64,000 nt of DNA, taken from assembly GCA_905233625.1 (NCBI GenBank), contig CAJOFJ010000003.1:1-64000 (forward strand). Direction: 5' to 3'. A program made the position numbers and the translations under genes. Of the stretch, positions 33,116 through 43,000 are shown piece by piece. Below the pieces are notes generated by a model. That model was not told the origin of the DNA. It was given only the letters and a program-made list of their open reading frames with translations, and searched no databases. Position 1 is the first letter of the stretch; each line of letters begins with the position of its first letter. This stretch comes from an uncultured Bacteroidales bacterium (GTDB taxonomy: Bacteria; Bacteroidota; Bacteroidia; Bacteroidales; WCHB1-69).

Positions 33116-35179
33116 ATGTCAACAGAATTTAGAGACACTCTTGCCAAACGCGAAATCAGGAAGATCATCATTGCCGCTATCCTGATGGTTGCAGTCAGCA
33201 CGTCTTATTATTTGTATTTGAGGTCTAAAATTCGTAACGATGCAGAGATGCGTGCTCATCGTGTTTTGGAGCAGACAGGGCAAGCTATCAGTTCGCATAT
33301 GGGAAGAGTAGAGACTATTGCGGATGCTATGCATCTTTACGCAGAGCACTCCCTTGACGATCCCGATGTAATGTACACCATTTCTCGCTATATGGTGGAA
33401 TCCACCGTGCAGGTCACCAGTGCTGGTGTTGCGTTCATCGAAAACTATTACCCCGAAAAAGGTCGCTGGTTTTTGGCATTCGCAGGTTATCCTTGGAATA
33501 GTGATACATTGGTCATGAAGCAACTGGGCAGTGAAAATCATGACTATTTTAAAATGGAATGGTTTCAGCAGGGCATGGAGTCTGAAAATGGCGACTGGAG
33601 TAATCCTTATTATGACCAGGATGGTGGCTGTGGGGAAATGATGACATACGTGCGGGCAATACATGACACTACTGGCAGAAGGGTAGGGGTGATCGCTGTC
33701 GATTTCACCTTGGACTCGTTGGCCGCCATTGTCCAAAGCGTACGGCTTTACCCCCATAGTTATTGCACCCTTGTTTCCGAATCGACGGGTGAGCTTATTG
33801 TGGGACCGTCTGCCATAGACAAAGTAAGGGGGCGTTGTCATACCTATACGGAACCCATCGAAGGGAAAAATTTGGTGTTGACGCTTACCATTACCAATGC
33901 CGACATGTATAGTCGTTTGCGTAAAGCCAGTTTAGCATTCTTCCTTATGGCTCTGGGGATTTTTGTGACTATTTTCTTGATTGCCTACAGTTCGGTGAAG
34001 AATGTATGGCGGCTGGGCGAGGAACGGCTCAAAAACCAGCATATTGAAGATGAATTGGCTATTGCGAGAAAGATCCAGATGTCGTTGGTGCCTTCCAATA
34101 TCAAAGGGGATGGGCTGATTTCAAAATTGGATATCAGTGGCTTCCTGCAACCGGCAAGATTTGTGGGAGGGGACCTATACGATTTTTATGTACGTGACAA
34201 CAAACTGATTTTCTGTATCGGTGATATTTCAGGCAAAGGGGTGCCAGGTGCTATGCTGATGTCTATTACCCATAGCTTGTTTCGTACATTGTCAGCCCAC
34301 AGTGACCGTCCTGAACATATTATGCAAGAGTTAAACTGCGCTGTCGGCGAAAATAATCCAGATATCATGTTCATCACTATGTTTATCGGGGTGCTGGATA
34401 TTGAGACTGGAATTATAAACTATTGTAATGCAGGACATAATCCACCTATGCTTATTCGTTCGGGGCAGGCCCAATATATGGATTTGGCTCTGAATCTTAT
34501 ACTTGGCGTGGAACTCGATGCGAAGTATTCTTCCCAAACGCTGCAATTAAATCCAGGCGATACGCTTTTCTTATATACCGATGGACTGACAGAGGCTGAA
34601 AATGCTGAGAAAAAACTCTTTGGAGAGGAAAAAGCCTTGGGTATTGCGAATGAATTTGGTGAAATATCAGCAGAAGAGCAGATAGGTATTATGCATCAAG
34701 CTGTGAAGCGTTTTGTGGGAGAGGCCGAACAAAGCGATGATTTGACCATGCTGGCCATACGTTTCCGGAGCTGCAGCGATATCCTGGTTTTGGATAATTA
34801 TATTCAGGAGATGGATAAACTGGAGCCGTTTCTGAATGAATTTTTTGAACGGAAGAACCTTGATGTGTCTCTTCTGCCGCAAATGGACCTTGCCTTGGAG
34901 GAGGCGATTGCCAATGTTATCATGTATGCCTATCCGGAAGGGAAGAATGGGCCGGTGGAGATTTCTCTTGAGGTGAAGGAAGGCCTTCTTCAAACGCACA
35001 TCATCGATGCCGGCACACCATTCAACCCGCTTCAGCAGCCAGAAGCCAAGCTTTCCAGTTCCATAGAAGAACGCCCCATCGGCGGACTGGGCATCCATTT
35101 GATCAAGGAAATTATGGATCAGGTGGAGTATCAGTATAAAGACGGGAAAAATATGCTGACCATGACCAAGAAAATTTAA
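33116..35179 (+). CDS. SpoIIE-type phosphatase with sensor and HATPase domain
   Basis: Protein of 687 residues from ATG 33116. One membrane helix lies at about 17-35 and another at about 273-293. Between them is an extracytoplasmic Cache-like sensor (about 40-265). Then an RsbU/SpoIIE phosphatase: IARKIQMSLVPSNIK (about 315), GGDLYDFYV (about 350), GDISGKGVPGAMLMSI and SDDLTMLAIR. The C-terminal ~130 residues are an RsbW-like kinase/ATPase (LALEEAIANVIMYAYP, then GGLGIHLIKEIMD). Both opposing activities of a partner-switching module are thus in one protein. It should act on the STAS protein encoded 81 bp downstream. No sigma factor gene is nearby. Confidence 0.9.
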   Translation: MSTEFRDTLAKREIRKIIIAAILMVAVSTSYYLYLRSKIRNDAEMRAHRVLEQTGQAISSHMGRVETIADAMHLYAEHSLDDPDVMYTISRYMVESTVQVTSAGVAFIENYYPEKGRWFLAFAGYPWNSDTLVMKQLGSENHDYFKMEWFQQGMESENGDWSNPYYDQDGGCGEMMTYVRAIHDTTGRRVGVIAVDFTLDSLAAIVQSVRLYPHSYCTLVSESTGELIVGPSAIDKVRGRCHTYTEPIEGKNLVLTLTITNADMYSRLRKASLAFFLMALGIFVTIFLIAYSSVKNVWRLGEERLKNQHIEDELAIARKIQMSLVPSNIKGDGLISKLDISGFLQPARFVGGDLYDFYVRDNKLIFCIGDISGKGVPGAMLMSITHSLFRTLSAHSDRPEHIMQELNCAVGENNPDIMFITMFIGVLDIETGIINYCNAGHNPPMLIRSGQAQYMDLALNLILGVELDAKYSSQTLQLNPGDTLFLYTDGLTEAENAEKKLFGEEKALGIANEFGEISAEEQIGIMHQAVKRFVGEAEQSDDLTMLAIRFRSCSDILVLDNYIQEMDKLEPFLNEFFERKNLDVSLLPQMDLALEEAIANVIMYAYPEGKNGPVEISLEVKEGLLQTHIIDAGTPFNPLQQPEAKLSSSIEERPIGGLGIHLIKEIMDQVEYQYKDGKNMLTMTKKI

Positions 35180-35190
35180 CTTTTGTTCTA

Positions 35191-35220
35191 TTGTGGAATT
35201 AGGATATTTTTATAATTTTG
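35191..35220 (+). promoter_or_regulatory. -33/-7 promoter before the STAS gene
   Basis: TTG at 35191 and TAATTTTG at 35213-35220 with 19-bp spacing, 40 bp before the STAS ATG. It could drive STAS, barrel protein and NRPS together. Confidence 0.65.
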
Positions 35221-35260
35221 CAAATTAAAATAATTAGAACTACCAAATTAATTAAGTATT

Positions 35261-35563
35261 ATGAATATTACCATTACTGAAGAAGGCAACCAGTTTGTTG
35301 CCACATTCGATGGCCGTTTGGATACGGTGGCTGCACAACAGATTTCGGAAACTATTGAACCCCTAATGCAAAATGCGGACAAGACCCTTATTCTCGACTG
35401 CGAGAAAATGCCGTTTATCAGCAGTTCAGGACTTCGTATCTTCATAAAAATCCGTAAGGAAACGGTGGCTAAGGGTGGTAAGATGTTCCTGCGAAACGTC
35501 AACAATGACGTGAAACAGGTCTTCAAGATGACCAAACTGGATGATATTTTCGAAATTATTTAA
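35261..35563 (+). CDS. STAS-domain anti-sigma-factor antagonist
   Basis: Protein of 100 residues, a complete SpoIIAA/RsbV-like STAS domain: FDGRLDTVAAQQISETIE, LILDCEKMPFISSSGLRIF with the phosphorylatable Ser cluster at about 52-55, and GKMFLRNVNNDVKQVFKMT. Its phosphorylation state should be set by the kinase and phosphatase parts of the protein encoded just upstream. It is followed 15 bp later by the outer-membrane barrel gene. Confidence 0.93.
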   Translation: MNITITEEGNQFVATFDGRLDTVAAQQISETIEPLMQNADKTLILDCEKMPFISSSGLRIFIKIRKETVAKGGKMFLRNVNNDVKQVFKMTKLDDIFEII

Positions 35564-35578
35564 AATAAGATTAACCAC

Positions 35579-36976
35579 ATGAGTATTTACACAAAACGAT
35601 TCCTCCTCGGAATCTGTTTGCTTGTTGGCTTACTGTTGCCTGTAAACATGCGGGCGCAGGAGGCCAACGAAGAAAATGAAGAGAACAAAGAGACTAAAGG
35701 AAACAACGAGTTCTTTATTGACACCAAGTTGAACACCCGATGGGAACTTCGTATTGGAGGGTTCGACCCCAAGAAAGACGAAGAAAAAGTGGGCAGGGCC
35801 CATTTTGTTAAGGGGCAATACCGACTCAATTTAGGATACAGACGTGACGACTGGTTAGAAATAAGACTCTCACCGCAATTCTCTGGAGTTTGGGGGCAAG
35901 CCGGTGGCACCTTGAGCCTGTCCGAAGGCTGGCTGTGCATGAAACACAAGTCGGGGATTTTCGGCAAAATCGGTCGCCAGGTTTTTGAATATGACGATGA
36001 ACGTATCTTGGGTTATGATGACTGGACAATGACAGCTCCTACCCATGACGCGTTGAAATTCGGCTATGAAGGACACGGTCATAAGGTACATGTTTTAATT
36101 GCTTACAACCAGAATTCAGAAAACATAGATGCCGGCACCACATATTATGCCGGAGGATTACAACCTTACAAAACTATGCAAACCCTCTGGTATCACTATG
36201 AAACCCCGAAATCTTTGTTTGGATTTTCTGTGATTGGCATGAATATCGGGATGCAGAGCCGGAGAGATGATGAACCCAATAAAATCTTCTATCAGCAACT
36301 TTTCGGAACATACGTGAAGATAAATCCCAGCATAGTCTCTATGGAGGGTTCCTTCTACTACCAGATGGGCAAGGAGGAACACGGCATGAAGTTGAACGCT
36401 TTCATGGGAAGTGCGAAAATCAAGGTTACTCCTAGCGAAATTTACAATTTTTATGCTGGTTATGATTATCTGAGTGGTGAAAAATTCCCTATCCCCGTTA
36501 AGGGCACTTTTGGCCTTATTTATCATCAAGAGGCCAGAGGTTTCGCCCCCTTGTTCGGTTCACATCACGAATTTTATGGTGCCATGGATTTTTTCTACAT
36601 GAACAGTTATGTGAGTAATTTCTCCCCCGGTTTGCAGAACCTCTATGTCGGTGGTAATGTCAGTCCAATTCCAGGATTGAAAATCAATGCCGCTTACCAC
36701 TTTTTCGCCATTTCTGCCGATCTTAGTTATGGCAGAAATGAAAAATTGAAGAAAGCTTTGGGACATGAAGCGGAACTCAATATAGGCTACACTTTCGCAA
36801 AGTTTGTCACAGTGAGTGCTGGTTACACTTTTATGTATGGAACAAAGACGATGGAAATACTCCAGCGTGTTTCCGAAAAACGCCAGCTTCACTGGGCTTG
36901 GGCGATGCTGACAGTCACCCCGACGATTTTCACCACAACTTGGCATGATAAGAAAAAACGTGATAAAAAGAATTAA
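35579..36976 (+). CDS. outer-membrane beta-barrel (alginate-export-like)
   Basis: Protein of 465 residues. A signal peptide (about 1-26, LLVGLLLPVNMRAQ) is followed by a Glu/Asn-rich stretch and many amphipathic strands ending in aromatic residues, such as YRLNLGYRRDDWLEIRLSPQF, SGIFGKIGRQVFEYDDERILG, and LYVGGNVSPIPGLKINAAYHFF. GRQVFEYDDERILG resembles the alginate-export/porin group. The C-terminus is Lys-rich rather than a terminal Phe strand. It lies 15 bp after the STAS gene and 82 bp before the NRPS, so it may serve product export, but a general porin role is equally possible. Confidence 0.75.
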   Translation: MSIYTKRFLLGICLLVGLLLPVNMRAQEANEENEENKETKGNNEFFIDTKLNTRWELRIGGFDPKKDEEKVGRAHFVKGQYRLNLGYRRDDWLEIRLSPQFSGVWGQAGGTLSLSEGWLCMKHKSGIFGKIGRQVFEYDDERILGYDDWTMTAPTHDALKFGYEGHGHKVHVLIAYNQNSENIDAGTTYYAGGLQPYKTMQTLWYHYETPKSLFGFSVIGMNIGMQSRRDDEPNKIFYQQLFGTYVKINPSIVSMEGSFYYQMGKEEHGMKLNAFMGSAKIKVTPSEIYNFYAGYDYLSGEKFPIPVKGTFGLIYHQEARGFAPLFGSHHEFYGAMDFFYMNSYVSNFSPGLQNLYVGGNVSPIPGLKINAAYHFFAISADLSYGRNEKLKKALGHEAELNIGYTFAKFVTVSAGYTFMYGTKTMEILQRVSEKRQLHWAWAMLTVTPTIFTTTWHDKKKRDKKN

Positions 36977-37058
36977 TTGTTGAAAGCTCAACGATTATAG
37001 GCAATAAAGTTTTGAAGGAATTTCAGCAAACAAACGTATAAAATCAAACAACACATAT

Positions 37059-40000
37059 ATGAAAAATATCGCTCCTTTGTCTCAATCGCAATTAGGTATT
37101 TATGCCGAATGCGTACATCACGAAAATGAAGTCTTTTATAACCTCCCTTTCCTCTATGTCTTTGATGGCAGTCTTGATGCCGACCGTTTGTGCCGCGCCA
37201 TAGAAGCGACGGTACAGGCCCATCCCACTTTTTTCACACGCATTGAGCTGAGTGATGAGGGAGAAGCGTTGCAGACTATTGATTTGGAAAAAGAGGAATT
37301 TAGTCTTTCCGTTGAACAGGTTACGGACCTTGAGGCTGAGAAGAAAAAATTCATCGAACCTTTCCAACTCCATGGTGGCAGGTTGTTTCACACCAAAGTG
37401 ATGCGTGATGCGGAGCATGTTTATTGGTTCTTCGACATGCACCATATCATCAGTGACGGAGGCTCATACCATGTTATCATTTGCGATGTGGAGACGGCTT
37501 ACAACGGAGGTACGCTTGCTCCCGAAGAGATGTCGATGCAGGAATTTGCCCTTGCCGAAGTTGAGATGCGCAAAACGCCTGCTTTCGAGGAGGGCAAACA
37601 GTGGTATGCCCAAAACTTCGATTGCGGCGACACTTTCACCCAGCTTATGCCCGACCTCGAGATTCCCGAACACAGGGATGCTCATAAACTCCGCATTCTC
37701 GGCACCGATATGGATCGGGTGGATGCCTTCTGCAAGTCCAACGGCATCAAAAAAAGCACTTTCTTTACGTCGGCATATTCCTTCCTGTTGGCCAAGTACA
37801 ACAACGAGCAGGAATCGCTGTTCACCACGGTTTTTAACGGCCGCACCGAGCCGAAGTTCCAACATTCTGTTGGCATGACGGTGAAGACGCTGCCTGTCTA
37901 TGCCAAGTTTACGGAAGAAACCTCTGTGCTCGACTTCTTGAAAGCTGGTGAGGAACAAATGATCGGCTGCCGCAAGCACGATATCTATGCCTATACCGAC
38001 GTTATGAACGACCTCAACCTGCAAACCAACTCCATATTTGCATGGCAAGGACTCTTGTTTGATTACACCGAGCTGATGGGTAAACCCATGCAGGCCATAC
38101 AACTCCGCAAGCACAACGAGGGAGTGTCGTTTTATCTGATGGCTTTCTATGTCGGCAAAAAATATCATATCAAGGCGGAATATAATGCCAACGAATACTC
38201 TGAAACGCTGATAGACCAGTTCCTGGAGAGTTACGAGGCGGTATTGGAAGGATTCCTCAACCAAACCCTCTTGCGCGACATTGACATCTGCACCGAGCGC
38301 CAACGCGCCTTGCTGGATAGTTTCAACCAGACCGACAAAGAACTGGATATGGATGAGACCATTATCTCCAAGTTCCGTAGGCAGGTGGAGAAAACCCCCG
38401 ACAATATAGCAGTGGTATATCAGGACAAGCGGTTTACTTTCAAAGAATTGGATGAGATTTCCGACCGTATTGCCACTTATATCCACGGGAAAGGCCTTAA
38501 AGAAGAGGATGTGGTCTCCGTGTTGATTCCACGTTGCGAGTGGATGCCCATCGTCTCCTTGGGCGTGTCGAAGGCCGGCTGTGCTTACCAGCCCCTCGAC
38601 CCAACCTACCCTTCGGAGCGTCTCAACTTCATGATGCAAGATGCCTCCGTGAAGTTACTCATTGCCGATGAATCGTTGCGCGACATCGTGAACGATTACA
38701 AAGGCGACGTGCTGCTGACGAAAGACATCCATCAATTGACGACAGCTAATATCCAACAGCTAACAGCCTGTGCGCCCAAACCCGAGTCTCTGTTCATCAT
38801 GCTTTACACTTCCGGCACCACGGGAACGCCCAAAGGATGTCAGTTAGAGCATCGTAACATCGTCGCATTTTGCGAGTGGTATCACCGCAGGTTTAACCTT
38901 ACCACCGGTTGTAAAGTTACGGCCTACGCCAGTTACGGGTTTGATGCCAATATGATGGAAACGTATCCATGTCTTACCGCTGGTGCCACACTATACATTA
39001 TCCCTGAAGAACTGCGCTTGGATATGATAGCGTTAAACGATTATTTTGAACAAGAGCAGATTACTCATGGATTTATGACAACGCAGGTGGCTTATCAGTT
39101 TGCCACTTCCATTGATAATCATTGCTTGCACTACCTGTTGACCGGCGGCGAGAAGTTGGCCCCGCTGACTCCGCCCACGAACTACACGTTGGTGAACCTT
39201 TACGGTCCTACCGAAAGCACTGTCTGCATCACCTCCTTCGACGTGACAAAGCCCATGAAGGACATCCCGATTGGCGCGGCGTTGGACAACGTCAAGCTAT
39301 ATATCGTCGATAAGGCGGGTCATCGTCTACCTGTGGGTGTGGCGGGTGAACTATGGGTTGCAGGACCGCAAGTGACCCGCGGCTATCTCAACCGTCCCGA
39401 GAAAACCGCTGAGGTTTATATCGACAACCCCTTCGATTCCAGTGAGAAATACGCCCACATCTACCGCACCGGCGACATCGTGCGCTATCTCCCCGATGGC
39501 AATATCCAGTTTGTGGGACGCAAGGACGGACAAGTCAAAATCCGTGGTTTCCGCATCGAATTAAAAGAAGTCGAGGGTGTTATCCTTCAGTTCCCTGGCA
39601 TCAAAGATGCTACGGTACAAGCCTTTGACGAAGAGGGTGGTGGCAAGTTCATCGCAGCCTATATCGTCTCCGACGAGATCGTTGATATCCAGGCGTTGAA
39701 CAACTTCATCTTAGAGGAGAAACCGCCTTACATGGTGCCTGCTGTGACGATGCAAATCGAACGCATTCCGCTTAACCAAAACCAGAAGGTGAACAAGAAA
39801 GCCCTTCCCAAACCCGAAAAGAAAGCGACAGAGGCTGTGGTGGAAAGTAATGTGCCAATGAATGTACTGGAGCAAGAAATCCATGGCATCATTGCCAAGA
39901 TCATTAACACAGAAGACTTTGGTGTAACAACAGTGTTGGGTTATGTCGGCCTCACCTCCATCATGGCCATTAAGTTGGCTATCCAGATCAACAAACGTTT

Positions 40001-43000
40001 CGGAGTTACCCTTGACTCGAAATCATTGGCCAAGACGGGTACTCTGCAAAGTATCGAGAATGAAATATTAGATTATCTCCTCAATGCTCCTGCCACTAGC
40101 CAAACTGCTGAGAATTCCGATGACACGCAAGCCTCAACGGTTAACGTTCAACCCAAAAACGTTCCGTTGTCTTACGCGCAGATGGGCGTCTATGTGGACT
40201 GTATGAAACAGCCCACCTCTACGGTGTACAACATCCCATCCCTCATTCGTCTTCCCAAAGGTACTGATGTGCAGTTGCTTGAAAAGTCTATTGTGACCCT
40301 CATCAAGGCGCATCCGCAGTTCTTTGTGCATTTCGATAGTGAAGGTGGCGAAATCGTTCAGATTGTTGACACAAATCAAGCCCTTGCTATCACCAAGAAC
40401 CAGTTGAGCGAAGCGGAATTGGAGAAATACAAGGTAGAGTTCGTAAGACCTTTCAACCTGAGACAAGGACCCTTGTATCGCATGGAAATTGTTACTACTG
40501 AGCAAGATGTATATCTTTTGGTTGATGTGCATCACTTGATTTTTGACGGTGGCTCCCTCGACCTGTTCCTGACCCAATTGTGCGACCTGATGAACGGCAA
40601 GGAAATCGAGTCCGAGACTATCAGCTATGCCGGTTTCGTTGCCGATGAGAAAGCGGCTGAAAACACACCGAGTTATATCGAGGCTAAGAACTTCTTCAAT
40701 GAGCGTTTGGGCAAAGTGGAAGGGGTTACCGAAGTGCCTAGTGACTTGACCAATCCTTTGGATCAAGGTACCGTCAGCGAGGTCTTCTGCAAGATGGACT
40801 TCAACGAAATGGAGGAATTCTGCAAGAAAAACAATCTCTCATCTTCACACCTCACCTTAGCGGCGGTGTTCTATGTACTCTCGCGTTTTACCAACAACGA
40901 ACAAATCTGCATCACCACCATCAGTAACGGCCGCTCTGATTTGCGCATAAGCAACACGACGGGTATGTTTGTCAACACCTTGGCTTTGAGTGCCCAGATT
41001 GGCGAACAAAAGGTGATGGACTTCCTGAAAGAGACCGGCAAGAACTTTGACGAGACTTTGACTCACGAGAAGTATCCTTTTGCACAGATAGCCGCTGATT
41101 ACGACCTGTCGGCCGAAATCATGTTTGCTTATCAGATGGGAGTAATAGACCAATATATAGTCAATGGTCAAAAGCTTGAAATAGAGTCTCTTGAGCTGGA
41201 TACGCCGAAATTCCGCATTGCTTTCTACATTCAAGAGAAAGAAGGAGTGCCAGGTGTGATGGTCGAATACGACAATGGTCGGTACAGTCATGGTTTGATG
41301 CAAAGTCTGGCGCAGTCGGTGTGCAATGCCGTCAAAGCTTTTATCCATCATCCTGAGGTGGCGTTGCTGCAGGTTTCTTTGCTGGATGCCGACCAAACCG
41401 CTGTGCTCGACAGTTTCAACCAGACGGATGTGCCCTACGACGATACTCAGACCATTGTTTCGCTGTTCCGCCGTCAAGCGCAAATGACCCCCGACAACAT
41501 GGCTGTGGTCTATCACGACCACAAATACACTTATCGCGAGGTGGATGAGATTTCGGAGCGCATTGCAGGATATATTGTTTCGCAAGGTCTTGGAAATGAA
41601 GATATTGTTTCCGTGTTGATTCCGCGTTGCGAATGGATGGCTATCGTTTCGTTAGGCGTATTGAAGGCCGGCTGTGCTTACCAGCCTCTTGACCCGAGCT
41701 ATCCTGCTGAACGTCTGAACTTTATGATGCAAGATGCGAGCGCCAAACTGCTCATCGCCGATGAAGAACTGCGTCCTATCGTTGACGAATACAAAGGCCA
41801 AGTGTTGTTAACCAACGAAATTAATCAACTTTCAGTTTTCAGTTTTCAGCTTTCAACTCCTATTACGCCTTCTTCACTCTTTATCATGCTATACACCTCC
41901 GGTTCCACGGGAACACCTAAAGGGTGTCAGCTGGAACACGGCAACTTGGTGGCTTTCTGCCATTGGTATCAGCGACACTATGGCTTGACTGCGGCTGATC
42001 GTGTGGCAGCGTATGCCAGCTATGGTTTCGATGCCTGCATGATGGATCTGTATCCGGCATTGACCTGCGGTGCTTGCGTCCACATTATTGGGGAAGACAT
42101 ACGACTCAACTTGCCTGATCTCAACGATTACTTTAATGCACAAGGCATTACACACTCGTTTATCACCACGCAGGTGGGCTACCAGTTTGTCACCAATGTG
42201 GAGAATCATTCGTTGCGTTGCTTCGCTGTGGGCGGTGAAAAGTTGTCTGCCCTCAATCCGCCTACCACGTACAAGATGTACAACGGTTATGGCCCGACAG
42301 AGTGTACCATCTTCACCACTAATTATTGGGTGAAGGATTATGAGTTGGACATTCCTATCGGCAAGCCCCTTGATAATCTTAGACTTTATATTGTTGATAA
42401 ACAATTCAACAGATTGCCTCTCGGAGCCGCAGGTGAATTGTGGGTCACCGGTCCGCAGGTGAGCCGCGGCTATTTGAACCGTCCCGAAAAAAACGCTGAA
42501 ACCTACCTGAAGAATCCCTTCAGCGACGACCCGAAACACGCCCGCGTCTATCGTACCGGCGATATCGTGCGTTACCTTCCCGACGGCAACATCCAGTTTG
42601 TGGGACGTAAAGACGGTCAAGTGAAAATCCGTGGCTTCCGTATCGAACTCAAGGAAGTGGAAGCCGTGATTCGCCAATTTCCAGGCATCAAGGACGCTAC
42701 CGTGCAGGCCTTTGATTACGAGAATGGTGGAAAATTCATCGCCGCTTATATTGTCAGTGACCAGCAGGTAGATATCAAGGCACTTAACGCCTTCATCGGC
42801 GAGCGGAAACCTCCGTACATGATTCCTGCCTCCACGATGCAGATTGACAGTATTCCGCTGAACCAAAACCAGAAGGTGAACCGCAAAGCATTGCCTACGC
42901 CCATCATGCAGGCTTCAGACCGCGAATACGCAGCACCAGCCAACGACACGGAAGCGCTGTTCTGCCGTATCTTCAGCGAGATTCTCGCCATGGACAAGAT

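Noticed and set aside
37464-38639. Long minus-strand frame (391 codons) opposite the NRPS, and others at 41889-42866 and 43218-44267
   Set aside because: They mirror the strong codon bias of the NRPS; no recognisable domain, promoter or start signal.
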